From Voacanga thouarsii (lineage: Eukaryota; Streptophyta; Magnoliopsida; Gentianales; Apocynaceae), in assembly GCA_026120185.1 (NCBI GenBank), contig JANUWF010001101.1, positions 2,914,001 to 2,978,000 on the forward strand: a DNA stretch of 64,000 nucleotides, written 5' to 3'. The notes beneath the pieces were generated by a model. It did no database searches. It was given only the letters and a program-made list of their open reading frames with translations, and was not told the origin of the DNA. The position numbers were made by a program, and so were the translations under genes. This document shows positions 1-10,780 of the stretch, one piece after another; within the stretch, counting starts at the first letter, position 1; every line of letters starts with the position of its first letter.

Positions 1-105
1 ACTACCTTAAGCTCACACTAAAGGATTTTAAACCAAATTACTTTAAACTCAACCTAACCCAATGGTGGTTGCCTACACCAATTACAAGAAAGGATCACCA
101 TACTT
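1..105. other. Unassigned AT-rich flank of the solo LTR
   Basis: No gene is visible. This sequence and the stretch from 1806 onward were contiguous before the solo LTR inserted between them. I could not assign the interrupted sequence to a known family. Confidence 0.4.
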
Positions 106-110
106 GTTTT
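106..110. repeat. Target-site duplication GTTTT (partner at 1801-1805)
   Basis: The five bases GTTTT lie immediately before the LTR terminus at 111 and again immediately after the other terminus at 1800. A perfect 5-base duplication is the normal footprint of LTR-retrotransposon integration. It fixes both ends of the solo LTR. Confidence 0.85.
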
Positions 111-1800
111 TGTAGGATTTCTATCATGCATAATCAGATTAAGCGCAGCGGAAAACAATGAGAAATCCAAGCCATGGATCACGGGTTTGCAATAGAAACG
201 GAAAAAAATGAGAAGATTGCGTTTATTACCTCGTGAAGCCAGAATTCAAAAATTTTCAGAAACAAGAACGCAGGCGCGATCCAGATTATCCAAAACCGTT
301 CACTGCAGCCCAACTGAAGTCCAAGAAAGAACTCCCTCTAATGATAATCCACACAAGGTTGAATACTCACAATCTCACAATTCTATGCTAGTAGAATTCG
401 GGAGGCTAGGGTTTTGATCAAGAAGAGAGACGGCTAGGGTTTGATCAAGAGAGAGGCAGAGAAACGGTTTCTCTGTTATTGCGTGAATAGTCTGTCTCAA
501 ACCCTAAGGAAACCGTATCCTTATATTTATAGATTTATAATTACCATAAATTGCAACTTAGTCCTTCAACGTCCAATTGTCAACAAATTGGTCCTTGAAG
601 TTTACTTAATTACAATTAAGTTCCATGAATTATAATAAACTTATAATTCACCTATAAATATATTCCCTTCTCTTAATTAACCCCACAATATTATCAAATA
701 ATATATTTGAGCATTCAAACCTTTATTATGTGTGACCCATTAGGTTTTCTGGTCTTATTGGTAGTATAATATGAATTAATTCCAACAATATTAGAATTAA
801 TAATCCTTAATAAAGGATTAAATTTATTAATTCTCTAATTAATAAATTCATATTTAGCATATCAAGAGCAACATCTAGCAATGACTCTTGACCACCCAAA
901 AGTCCAGAAAGTCAAGTGGATTGACATGAACCTTTCAATAGCAAATTATCAGTGCAATAAACTCCTTTCAACATACAATATTTCATTCGGTCTAGAGCAT
1001 GGAATTAGTGCCAACTCCCTTCAGAATATTATTAATTCTGGCCCGAATATTTTAGTACTTGTTCAAGAAATCCATTACTCGATATGTGTATCAATTGGAA
1101 CCATTTCCATCACATAGTCGCATTGGCCAAGGACTTCATGAGTAATGATTTCTACAAGTGGCCTTGAGATATACTCTCCTACTATTAGGAGTGGTGAATC
1201 CTTTATTGACCCTCTCAACTATTTTCGTTTACTTTACATTGTACCCAATATCCATCCCATAGGCGGTCCTAGATAAGACTCCAAAGATTAGAATCAAAGT
1301 AGAACGCTCGATAAACAAAGTACCTTGGAGATCTCAAGTCTAAGGATACTTGCACACTTGCTATAATGAGATTCTATCACTAGCACTAAATAATTATCCA
1401 AGTGATTATCTCGTAGCTAGGTCATCCAATGAAACTTGTTTCAAAACAAGCATCCACATGTTAATCCTGAGTATCCCAATACCCACGGATATGAGAACCA
1501 CCGCTTGATCCAATCAAGAGATATAACATTTGCCAGTCTTGGCGTATTAATAATGTCCCATCTTATTAATACTGTGACTGGGGATTATTTAAGTACAAAC
1601 ACTGCATAGTGTAGTAGGAATCTCACATCATGATCTCTATCATGATTTCCTTAACACTGTGTTGTACTAGGGACTTTATCTAACAATTTGTACATATATT
1701 TAGATATAACAATCAAACTGAAAGATAAAGAATGCCTCTTATTAATTTAATATGCAATATACATGGTACAAGTGATTGCCTCTAGGGCACAACACTAACA
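111..1800 (-). mobile_element. Solo LTR of a Ty1/copia element (Angela-like termini)
   Basis: On the minus strand the segment starts TGTTAGTGTTGTGCCCTAGA and ends GAAATCCTACA, so it has the 5'-TG...CA-3' ends of an LTR. The GTGCCCTAGAGGCAAT block near the start is a recognisable feature of Angela-type copia LTRs, and 1690 bp suits that group. It is flanked by the duplication GTTTT. There is no gag, pol or second LTR, so it is best read as a solo LTR left by recombination between the two LTRs of a complete element. Short open frames inside it have no recognisable domain. The LTR call is strong; the lineage name is from memory of the terminus and is less sure. Confidence 0.85.
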
Positions 1801-1805
1801 GTTTT

Positions 1806-1968
1806 TAACCAAACCCCTCAATCAACTACAAATCAAGGCTCACAACAATTGAATTTTACAATACAACCTTGATATACAAAAAGGATTGTTAGAATAAACT
1901 AGAGAGAGCTCACACTTTCGAGCAAATGTGCAAACAAATGAATATCAACAACCTTTACCTTTTTGAAA
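1806..1968. other. Continuation of the interrupted flank, no gene seen
   Basis: AT-rich sequence that adjoined 1-105 before the LTR inserted. I see no coding signal on either strand. Confidence 0.35.
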
Positions 1969-2360
1969 CAATTAAATTTCACTTTGAAGCACTACTGAAA
2001 AAGGAGATTTTTGTATTTTGGAGAGTAAGAATGTTTCTTAGAAATATAGGATAAAAATCTACTTTAAAATCGAGTTTTGAAGGCTTTTATAGAAGTAAAA
2101 AATAAAGCTCCAATGGTTTGAAATGGTTAGTTTCTCGCTGTCAGATTTTTTAGAGTTTTGGACTCAAGGATTGAGCGAGGGTACATCCAAAAGGTGAGTC
2201 CAAAATGGCACTTTTCTAGATAAAAACGTTTTGACACTGTTCACAGAGTTTTAGATGAAGCTTTTGGATACAGAACTATCCAAACTATTCAATCCAAAAT
2301 TCTGAAGATTTAAGATTTTGAAATATTTTTGTTTTTGTGCTTCAAAGTGAAAATAAATTG
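1969..2360. repeat. Foldback segment with about 24-base inverted arms
   Basis: The arm at 1969-1992 (ending CACTTTGAAGCAC) is the near-perfect reverse complement of 2337-2360 (starting GTGCTTCAAAGTG), about 22 of 24 positions. About 340 bases lie between the arms. This could be a degenerate miniature element or part of an older LTR. No target duplication was recognised. Confidence 0.4.
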
Positions 2361-4199
2361 AATCATAAAGTAAAGAGATAAAGGAATTTTACAAGCAATA
2401 CCTTAACAACGATTTCTAGTCTAAAGTTCTTTCAAAGGACTTCTTGGTATGTAATCTCTTAAGTTTATTTTCTTCTTAATCACCCATTCTTAGATTTCAT
2501 TGCTCAAGAGTTGCTTAGAAATCTTATTTTCACGCCTTGGAAGAATTGAGGTCAAACATGTCCTATCACATATAGATCACACAAGTTAGTCCTTATCAAT
2601 GTTTGTCATAAGTCAAAATATAGGAGAATGCCCTTAGAGCTAATAGAATCTAGCGAAGGTTTTATTCTAATGTAGATAAATTCATGAATGAAAAGAACTG
2701 CAAGATGATTAGGAAACATATGAAGAAAACATTATTTACCAGTTTCCTAATTCAAGTAATCATATATATTTGTCGCATATTTATAGAGCTAACTTGTAGA
2801 GGAAAGATGTACAGATAAGAAGACAAAGTTTAAGAGTATATGCACAGGAGGGTAGCGCAAAAATAACATATGAGGCTTATGTCTATATTCTAAGAAGGTC
2901 AGATATATTCACAATTGATGATAGGTTCTATGATTCAGTGTTAATATTTTGTATCGATGATTCAAGTTAATTTGGTTCTTCATAATATATCTTTTTTATG
3001 GTGGTTGAATCAAAACATTCTTTCAAAGTAACTTCCTTTTTGAAGGGAAGGATTTTCTGAAGTTAAATGAAGGCTGGAGGAGTTTCTTCAACAATAGTTA
3101 ATGGGTGAATAATCATGTAGGTGAAGTTCAACAATAGTCTTTTGTAAGTTTAACAGAAGAATATTATGTTGTGTTCTTGTTAAAATGTACTAGCGACACT
3201 TGGTGAATTGAGATAAACATTGTCATTGTAACTTTTGTTAAAGTTTAATAAATTTTTTTTAGTAGTCATGGACTTGTAGTAGGCTTGTTGACAGCCGAAT
3301 TGAGTTACTAATTTATTGTGTATGTTATACTTCTTATTTTATTATTTGTCAATATAAAAAAACATTAACATGAAGTATAACAAAACCGCAGGAAGTGGAC
3401 GATTCAAACCTAATAGATTTTCACCATTTATTTGAAAGGTTGAGCAACTTATCGTATATGCACATCAGAGTACCAAATACATCAAATACTGATGGAATCC
3501 TATATTCACTATTTGCGTAATAATTTCGAAAATCAGAATTTAACTTACTTGATGTGTTTTTTAAAAGATTAGTGATAAGTCCTAGATGATTTTAACGAAT
3601 GCAGATTCATGCCAATTAGCCCTGTAAGTAATAGATACATGAGATTGAAATATTTCATTAAAATTGTTCGTTTGGAAATTTCCCGAAAAGGTAATCATAG
3701 GTTCTTCTCTCCATCGGAACAATAGGGTCGTTATGTTCATTACTAAACTTGTTGAAGAGATGAAATATAACCAAGGTATATCTTTTTTATCCATGGTTAA
3801 ATCGATCATCGGAAGAAGAATTAGGTAAAAATTAGGATACATTCTGGGAAAATCAAACTTTCATCGAAGAGAAGCAAATGAAAGGCTTTCATAAAAATTC
3901 TCGTAGAATCGAGAATGAAGTTTTCATTCTATACAACAAGGATAATAAAGATAACAAGGACTTGAGATATGTTTAAATAAGCATTTCCTTGCTATATGAT
4001 ATGAAATGTGAACATTAAAAACAACTACATTTTTTTCTTCTTTTAGAGGCAAGCAAGATCACGAGGGATGACCCTCTGAGTACCAACACTAACAATAATA
4101 ATATAACTCCAAAAGTTACAACAAACTCACTAACCTCAGAATATAAAAAACTAAACCAAATCCAAACAAAAAGGTAGAAACTAAGTCGAGAAAGTACAT
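2361..4199. other. AT-rich intergenic stretch, no gene recognised
   Basis: I looked in particular for the kinase domain that should follow an LRR receptor ectodomain on the minus strand and saw no glycine loop, HRD or DFG-like motif. The longest open frame (3582-3842, minus, 86 codons) resembles nothing I know. Confidence 0.4.
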
Positions 4200-4832
4200 T
4201 TAATCACAACTCAAGGAGAAGATAATACTGCCACTTCTTAATCATTAGAGGATTTCTATGAAGTGATTTATGCTCTAGTCTACAGTCCAGACGTAGTAAA
4301 CAACAACAGAGAGATTTGATTTCTTGAGCCAGTGGCTTTGAAAATAATCTAAATTCTGAGACCAAGCACCCTTTATAGTCGAGATCCTCTGCAACGAAGT
4401 CCAAGCAACAATAGTAAAAGTGCAATAAAATAAGAAATTCTCCACAATACAAAACCATAGTATAGCGATAGCTCCCCCAAATGCACAAGTGGAAAATCCA
4501 AGCTCTGAAAACTACTTAGCTCTGAGGGTATTTTCAATGCGAACCAATTGTAAAAGTTTGAAGACAGGTTCAAGGCACCTATCACGTAAGGAACACCATT
4601 GTAAAGCTAATCATCTTCCCAATAGAGATATAGTATGAAAGCCAGCTTCTAATTTCTGTAGGAATCTCCAAGAATATGCGATTCTTGAGAAGATTAGGCA
4701 CATAAGTTGAGTTAGATTTCTGAACTCTAGCATTCTGTTTGGATTGAAGGAGTTGGATGGAAAGGAAAAGAAAGAAGAGGTGTTTTGAATGATATTTGTA
4801 GAGTGGAATGAAAGGAAAATGGAGGGATTCCA
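4200..4832 (-). pseudogene. Decayed continuation of the LRR gene
   Basis: Immediately downstream of the stop of the LRR gene, different minus-strand frames still show LRR-like fragments. One frame near 4650-4700 contains NRIFLEIPTEI, and another near 4510-4580 contains LNLSSNF followed by LKIPSELSSFQSLD, close to the repeat consensus of the gene upstream. They are joined by stops and frame changes and lead into sequence with no recognisable kinase. The likely reading is that the gene once continued here and decayed. Weak matches of this kind can arise by chance, so confidence is moderate. Confidence 0.4.
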
Positions 4833-6728
4833 TCAGTATATTGGTATTGTACCAGAAAGTTGGTTATTGTGTACAGATAAATGGTATAATTTAGTTAAAT
4901 TTCCTAGTGATGAAGGAATTAAACTACTGAGGTGATTCTCACTTAATTCTAAATACTCAAGTTGCTTTAAATTGCTAAACTCTATTGGAATTGAACCAGA
5001 AAAATAATTAATTTGAAGATATAATTTAGCTAATTTGGTTAAATTGCCTAATGAATGAGGAATTGAACCACCAAGACTATTATTACTTAATGCTAGAAAC
5101 TCAAGTTCCCTAAGATTGCCTAACTCTATTGGAATTGAACCTGAAAAATTATTATTATAAAGATACATGGTAGTTAATTTGGTTAAATTACTCAGTGAAA
5201 GGGGAATTGAACCGCTAAGGTAATTACTATTTAATGCTAGATACTCAAGCTCGCTAAGATTGCCTAACTCTATTGGAATTGAACCAAAAAGATGATTACC
5301 ATAAAGAGACATGGATGTTAACTTGGTCAAATTACCTAGTGAAAGAGGAATTGAACCAGAAAGATGATTAATATAAAGATACATGGTAGTTAATTTGGTT
5401 AAATTACCTAGTGAAAGAGGAATTGAACCAAAAAGATGGTTATTATAAAGATACATGGTTGTTAATTGGGTTAAATTGCCTAGTGAAGGAGGAATTGAAC
5501 CACTAAGGTTATTATTACTTAATGCGAAATAATCAAGTTCACAAAGTTTTCCTAACTCTATTGGAATTGAACCAAAAAGATGGTTATTATAAAGATACAT
5601 GGTTGTTAACTTGGTTAAATTGCCTAATGAAGGAGGAATTGAACCACTAAGGTTATTATTACTTAATGCTAAATAATCAAGTTCACAAAGTTTGCCTAAC
5701 TCTATTGGAATTGAACCAGAAAGATGGTTATTATAAAGATACATGGTTGTTAACTTGGTTAAATTACCTAGTGAAAGAGGAATTGAACCACTAAGGCTAT
5801 TATTATTTAATACTAGATACTGAAGTTCTTTAAGATTGCCTAACACTATTGGAATTGAACCAGAAAGATGGTTATTATAAAGATACATGGTTGTTAACTT
5901 GGTTAAATTACCTAGTGAAAGAGGAATTGAACCCCTAAGGCTATTATTATTTAATACTAGATACTGAAGTTCTTTAAGATTGCCTAACTCTATTGGAATT
6001 GAACCAGAAAGATAGTTATTATAAAGATACATGGTTGTTAACTTGGTTAAATTACCTAGTGAAGGAGGAATTGAACCACTAAGGTTATTATTACTTAATG
6101 CTAGATAATCAAGTTCACAAAGTTTGCCTAACTCTATTGGAATTGGACCAGAAAGTCTATTATCATTAAGATACAACATTGGTAATTTAGTTAGATTACC
6201 TAGCGAAGTAGGAATTAGGCCACTAAAGTTATTGTAGCTTAATGAAAAATTACTAAGTTGAACTAAATTCCCTATTTCTATTGGAATTGAGCCAGAAAAA
6301 TGATTGTCGTAGAGAGAAAGGAGAGTTAAATTGGTTAAATCACTTATTTGAGATGGGATGGAACCAAAGAGTTCATTTGCACTAAGATCTAAAAAATCAA
6401 GGTTTGAGAGGGTAGAAAATGGGAAATTGTGTAATGTACCCTTAACTCTTGATTTTGTGAGATTCAACCCGATGATCCTTCCATCGATGCATGAAACACC
6501 ATACCAAGTGCACGGATTGGCACTTTCCGTGGAGTTGGCTCCATTTGTAGGTTGAGTAGTCCATGAAGACAGCTTGGGATTATTGTGGTTCGGGAAACTG
6601 GCTTTCCAATTGAGAAGAGCTTCAGCCTCCTTAGCAGAAGCTAAAGCTCCTTCTAGAATACAAAAGGAGGAAAATAGTATGAGCAAAGGAAACATGAAGA
6701 AAGCTTTTGCAATGATAAGGGATTTCAT
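4833..6728 (-). CDS. LRR receptor-kinase ectodomain, MIK2-like, lacking membrane and kinase parts
   Basis: 631 codons. Residues 1 to about 30 form a signal peptide (hydrophobic FFMFPLLILFSSF core). Residues 31-80 are the LRRNT_2 cap, with ALLNWKASF and the pair C73/C80 in CTWYGVSC. From residue 107 there are 22 LRRs of exactly 24 residues with the plant-specific consensus LxxLxxLxLxxNxLSGSIPxxLGN. The protein ends inside repeat 22 (SGTIPIY then stop). Homologues of the MIK2/MDIS1-interacting class (LRR-RLK subfamily XII/XI-like) continue with more LRRs, a transmembrane helix and a Ser/Thr kinase, which are absent here. This is therefore a 3'-truncated gene or pseudogene, or at most a secreted LRR protein. 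The start is the first ATG before the signal peptide, with a TATA box about 50 bases upstream. The family is normally a plasma-membrane receptor for peptides or cell-wall signals; function here is doubtful. Confidence 0.8.
   Translation of the reverse strand: MKSLIIAKAFFMFPLLILFSSFCILEGALASAKEAEALLNWKASFPNHNNPKLSSWTTQPTNGANSTESANPCTWYGVSCIDGRIIGLNLTKSRVKGTLHNFPFSTLSNLDFLDLSANELFGSIPSQISDLTNLTLLSLYDNHFSGSIPIEIGNLVQLSNFSLSYNNFSGLIPTSLGNLTKLPMLYLNDNRLSGPIPIELGKLCELDYLALSNNNLSGSIPPSLGNLTKLTTMYLYNNYLSGSIPIELGNLKELQYLVLNNNSLRGSIPLSLGNLTKLTTMYLYNNHLSGSIPIVLGNLKELQYLVLNNNSLSGSIPLSLGNLTKLTTMYLYNNHLSGSIPIELGKLCELDYLALSNNNLSGSIPPSLGNLTKLTTMYLYNNHLFGSIPIELGKLCELDYFALSNNNLSGSIPPSLGNLTQLTTMYLYNNHLFGSIPLSLGNLTKLTTMYLYINHLSGSIPLSLGNLTKLTSMSLYGNHLFGSIPIELGNLSELEYLALNSNYLSGSIPLSLSNLTKLTTMYLYNNNFSGSIPIELGNLRELEFLALSNNSLGGSIPHSLGNLTKLAKLYLQINYFSGSIPIEFSNLKQLEYLELSENHLSSLIPSSLGNLTKLYHLSVHNNQLSGTIPIY
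5259..6122 (-). repeat. 144-bp tandem dyads inside the LRR gene
   Basis: LRR units 5-16 alternate an A type (LTKLTTMYLYNNHLSGSIP) with a B type (LCELDYLALSNNNLSGSIP or LKELQYLVLNNNSLSGSIP), giving a 48-residue period. Successive dyads are nearly identical at DNA level. The alternation slips at units 14-16, where A-type repeats follow one another directly. Unequal exchange within the array explains both the homogeneity and the slip. Confidence 0.8.
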
Positions 6729-6754
6729 GGTTGCTTTTGCCTTTAAATCAAGAT

Positions 6755-7160
6755 TAACTAGGCTCGAAACTACTTATTTATAAACAAAATGAAGCACAAA
6801 GTGAACCAATCTTTATATGGCTAGAGTTAAAACTGAGGTCTTTTGTCAATGTTGTGATATTTAGGGTAGACTTGACTCTTTCATGTAGAATAGATAGAAT
6901 GAAATTATGGCGCTGATTTTGTACCTCACTTTGCAACTAGGGAAATAACCTTCTTACTATTTGTCTTATTTTATAGCCTCAGAATTGCGTGTTTATAAAG
7001 GAAATGTAACTACAAAGTGAACGAATCTTTATAATATGATTAGGCTTTGAAACTTTAAAAATGTTTGTCAACATTGTGATATATAGGGACAATATATTAG
7101 TGCTTGACTTTGAAGCCAAACTATAACTGTATGCTTATTTTTTGGATAAATTCTTTTTGT
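6755..7160 (-). repeat. Two copies of the LRR-gene upstream module
   Basis: The sequence 6755-6860 (CGAAACTACTTATTTATAAA, then AAAGTGAACCAATCTTTATA, then GTCAATGTTGTGATAT) recurs in diverged form at 6970-7160 (TTTATAAAGGAAATG, AAAGTGAACGAATCTTTATA, GTCAACATTGTGATAT, GCTTGACTTTGAAGCCAAAC). Between them lies GCTGATTTTGTACCTCAC, which also marks the later copies near 7.9, 8.49, 10.95 and 13.38 kb. These look like paralogous promoter or 5'-flank segments of minus-strand LRR genes. Confidence 0.6.
6775..6784 (-). promoter_or_regulatory. TATA box of the LRR gene
   Basis: The minus strand reads TTTATAAATA about 47-56 bases upstream of the ATG at 6728, implying a 5' UTR of roughly 20-25 bases. The same neighbourhood (TATAAGTAGTTT-like) recurs in the related upstream modules to the right, which supports a conserved core promoter. 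Confidence 0.5.
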
Positions 7161-8318
7161 AAGATATTTTAGTCTCATACATAAAGTGTGGGAAAAAAAA
7201 TAATATTTTGATATTTGGAAATATTTTTAAAAAAATAATATTTGGAAATAGCTATAAACACAAAATATTGATATTGTCTATATATATACATATACATATA
7301 GGTATGTATAAAGTTGTGTTATCAAAATTTATCTCACAATTGTGAAAATTATGAGTTAGATGGTCAAAGTTTACTTTGGTAACTACCGCTCTTGCTTGAA
7401 GTCTTATTGTATTCTGAACCCTCAGATGCAATTCTTGTTGAGATAGTACATTTTATATATAAACACTGAATGATCTCCAATATTATTAAAGCTACAAAGG
7501 AGCCTTTCCCTGTACATGAAAACAACCGGAAAAAAACTTATGAGCTTCTGTTTGTTCTCCGTTGTTAATTACTTTTCTTCCGCTGTTGACGGATATCATT
7601 ACCAATCAAATGCAAAATATCGTACGAGTTCAACAATTGAGGAATGCCCTTTGCTACACGCTGGGACAGAACTAGAGGGAAAGTCAGGGGTGGCCTGTAC
7701 TTTCTTTTTTTTTTTTCAAAATTCATTATTCTCTTAAAAAAAATAAAAATTTAGAAGGTTTTTTTTTTTTTAATTTTTACATTTGACTCTCTCAAATATT
7801 TTTCAAAATTTATGATAATTTCTTTAATATATCTATTTATATAAATTACCCTCAATCCTAAGTATTTTATTCGATTTCTAGTTATACAGTTTAACACATT
7901 CCCCCGTCCATCACAGCACTGATTTTATGAAATTTCCGCGGATTAAGGAAATTGACTTTCTGTTTTTCTATGTTTCGTTTACAAAGATCATACTACTTGT
8001 TTTTGTTTTTGTTTTTTTTCTAATGGTTTGATCCTACTATTTGTTGTGCATTTCAGAAGTCTCCATAATTTTCATAATTAGGATGAAATGGAAAAGAAAA
8101 TTCTAGCCGGTGAACAGTTACATTTTTCCTTCGGGGATATGAGGAGAGAGAGACGATGAACAGTTACATATTATTAACAATTATAATACATCAAAATTAT
8201 AAATCTTGACTATAAAAATTAATTTGTCATTGCTGAAATCGATTTTCTTATTATGCGAAATTCTGAAAGGAAATATCCTACATGAGGCAGGCAATAAACT
8301 AAACTTATAAGAGAAATG
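7161..8318. other. Intergenic, with a diverged upstream-module copy near 7900-8140
   Basis: AT-rich, with long T tracts. The part from about 7905 (CAGCACTGATTTTATG) through CATAATTTTCATAATTAGGATG to the AGTTAC near 8130 is similar to 13370-13650 on the far side of the tandem duplication. The small open frame at 7516-7737 has no recognisable product. Confidence 0.45.
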
Positions 8319-10780
8319 CCTGGTTGCAAATGATCTTTATTTATTTATTTTTTTCCTCCTTGAAGTAGACAAAAAGACGACTTCCAAGTCTTCAACTTTA
8401 TGTTCCCCCTTATCTCAGGAAGAAGACTCCCAAGTTCCAAGTCTTGTGGTACACAAACTTGAGTCTTTGTCCTAGGATAGAGGGAATTAAATTATGTCAC
8501 TGATTTTGTATCACATTCTGGAATTAGAGAAATCGCTTTCTTTTTGTTTTTCTTATAACGTAGCCTCAAAACTACTTATATATAAAGGAAATATAGCTAA
8601 AGATTGAACCAATTACCAATCTTTATTATAATATCGCCTGACTTAAAAATTAAGAGTCTTTGTCAATATTGTGATATTTTAGGGGATATTTGATATTACA
8701 GCTTGACTTTGAAGCCAAACTATATTTCTTTTAAACTTTATCCTTAATTTTTTGGATAAAATCTTTTTATAAGATATTTCAGACTCATAAATAAAGAATG
8801 TGAAAAAGATTATTTTCATATACGGAAATAATTATGGACTCCAAATAATGACATTGTCAACTTCATAATATAGAAATATAATATTTGTATAAGAGTTATA
8901 TTATCAGAACTTAACTCACACTTATGAAAATAAAGAGTTAGACGGTCAAACTTGAATATAAATATATATATCATTTGGTGACACATGATATAATTGAATT
9001 TAAATGGTGGAGTGTAGAATGCTCTTGTGGTGACACGTGATAGAGTTGAATAAATGTTTGATAAAAATGAATTAAATGGCTATTTAATTTCAAAAGTAAT
9101 ATTTCGTATTTTTAGGAAACTTATGGCATTTTTTTTTTTTGGTGGTGCAAATGAAGTAGCATAGTTGCTTTTCAGGACTCGCATAAATATCTTATTATTA
9201 ATGATTATGATAAGACTATTTACTTCATAGGTACAATGTCATATAATAATTTTTGTACCATGTATCAATTTATGCCAAGTATTTCAAAGAGTATTAACAC
9301 AAAAAAAGTTACTGCATGCAAAGTCATTCCTTACGATCATTACAAAAAAAAAATATTTGAATAAATTTGATAAAAATAAATTAAATAAAATATATGTGTA
9401 TTACACATGACAAATATTAAAAATTTGGTTACCATGAATAGTTTAAAAAATTATAATTCACATAAAAAATTTAAATTTATATATTTTTATACACAGTATA
9501 ACTTAAATTAAAAAAAATTAAAAATGACTTACTCGAGTAATGCTCGGAATTTAGACCTTGTTTTTATAAAGTACAAAATGCAATATATAGTACAATAGTT
9601 GGGGAATGCCCTTTGTTACAAATTTCTAATGTAGAGTTATTCCAGAGAAGTAGTGTCTTATCTCCAAGAATAAACCAAGCTACTCTGCAGTTTTCTTTAA
9701 AATAAAATCTCAGCAGACATAAGTTTAAAAAAGTGTATTTTTAGTTATAATTGTTTATGTAACTATGAAATATTTTGGAGCCCTAAATTTTATTAAATTT
9801 GTAATAGAATTTTCTCTTTGTATCTTCTAACTTATGCTTATTGGGAATAATGCACGATTGACGAGGTCACAAGCGTGTATATATATCGTTTGACTAAAGA
9901 CGCAAGAGTATTGCTATGCATATGAATTTCTTTGTCAATAATTTAGCATAACCAACAAATTATCCAATTTGAAAAGATTTAGTAGATATCATATCTTCTA
10001 ATTGATTAGCCAAATCAATTACACTAACCTTTCCCTTGAAGATTTGTTACCTAAATTTAAAAAATTTGGAATATACCAAAAATGTCTAATTTCTTTAAGT
10101 TAAGAATGTGGGGGCAGACATAAGATATCAAGAGATATTTTCTTACGTTCTTTCCTAGTTGTGTACTCTTTTTTTGCAACTGTAAATTATTTCCCTCCAT
10201 GTTTTTTACATCTCTATGAACTACGTAGTTTGAAAAGAAAAAGAATAAATTAAAAAATAAAGAAAGTGGGGCCGTGGGAGCCTTTTGTCTAAGAAAAATT
10301 TATAGCCAATAGTAGCAGAAGACGATGTCCATGCCTTTTGTCCAAGAAAAATTTAGAAAGCTTTGATACCACATTAAAAAATATTTTAAAAATATATTTT
10401 TATAGAAATTGACTGGCAACGGAATATCTCTTCCACTCATAAATATATCAATCAAACTTTCATAGTATTCTTATAAATTCTTACGGATCAAATTCTAAAC
10501 TATAATTTCATCACACACATAATTTTAAATATAACTCTATATATATAGGTTGATTTACAAAAAATATATATATATATATATTTACAATAACTAGTCGAAT
10601 TAGGATATCAACTCTAAATAATATTAGCAATGTGCACTAACATTAATAAACCACTAAATATAATTTAATAAAATTAAAATTAATAAAACCAAAACTAAAA
10701 AATTTTTAATTAACAAGAGTTCAGTTCAATAATGCTCTCAGAAGAAGAGACGGAAGAAGACTTCTTTAAGTCACCACGTG
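8319..10780. repeat. Tandem duplication, copy 1 (2462 bp)
   Basis: Near-identical to 10781-13252 in direct orientation with no spacer. The spacing is 2459 to 2472 bases along the length because of a few small indels, for example a 10-base insertion near 12080 in copy 2. It contains an LRR-gene upstream module (about 8490-8740) but no LRR coding sequence. The repeat starts after TG at 8317-8318. Confidence 0.92.

Noticed and set aside
3582..3842. Candidate kinase remnant downstream of the LRR gene
   Set aside because: No glycine loop, HRD, DFG or APE-like motif in any minus-strand frame.
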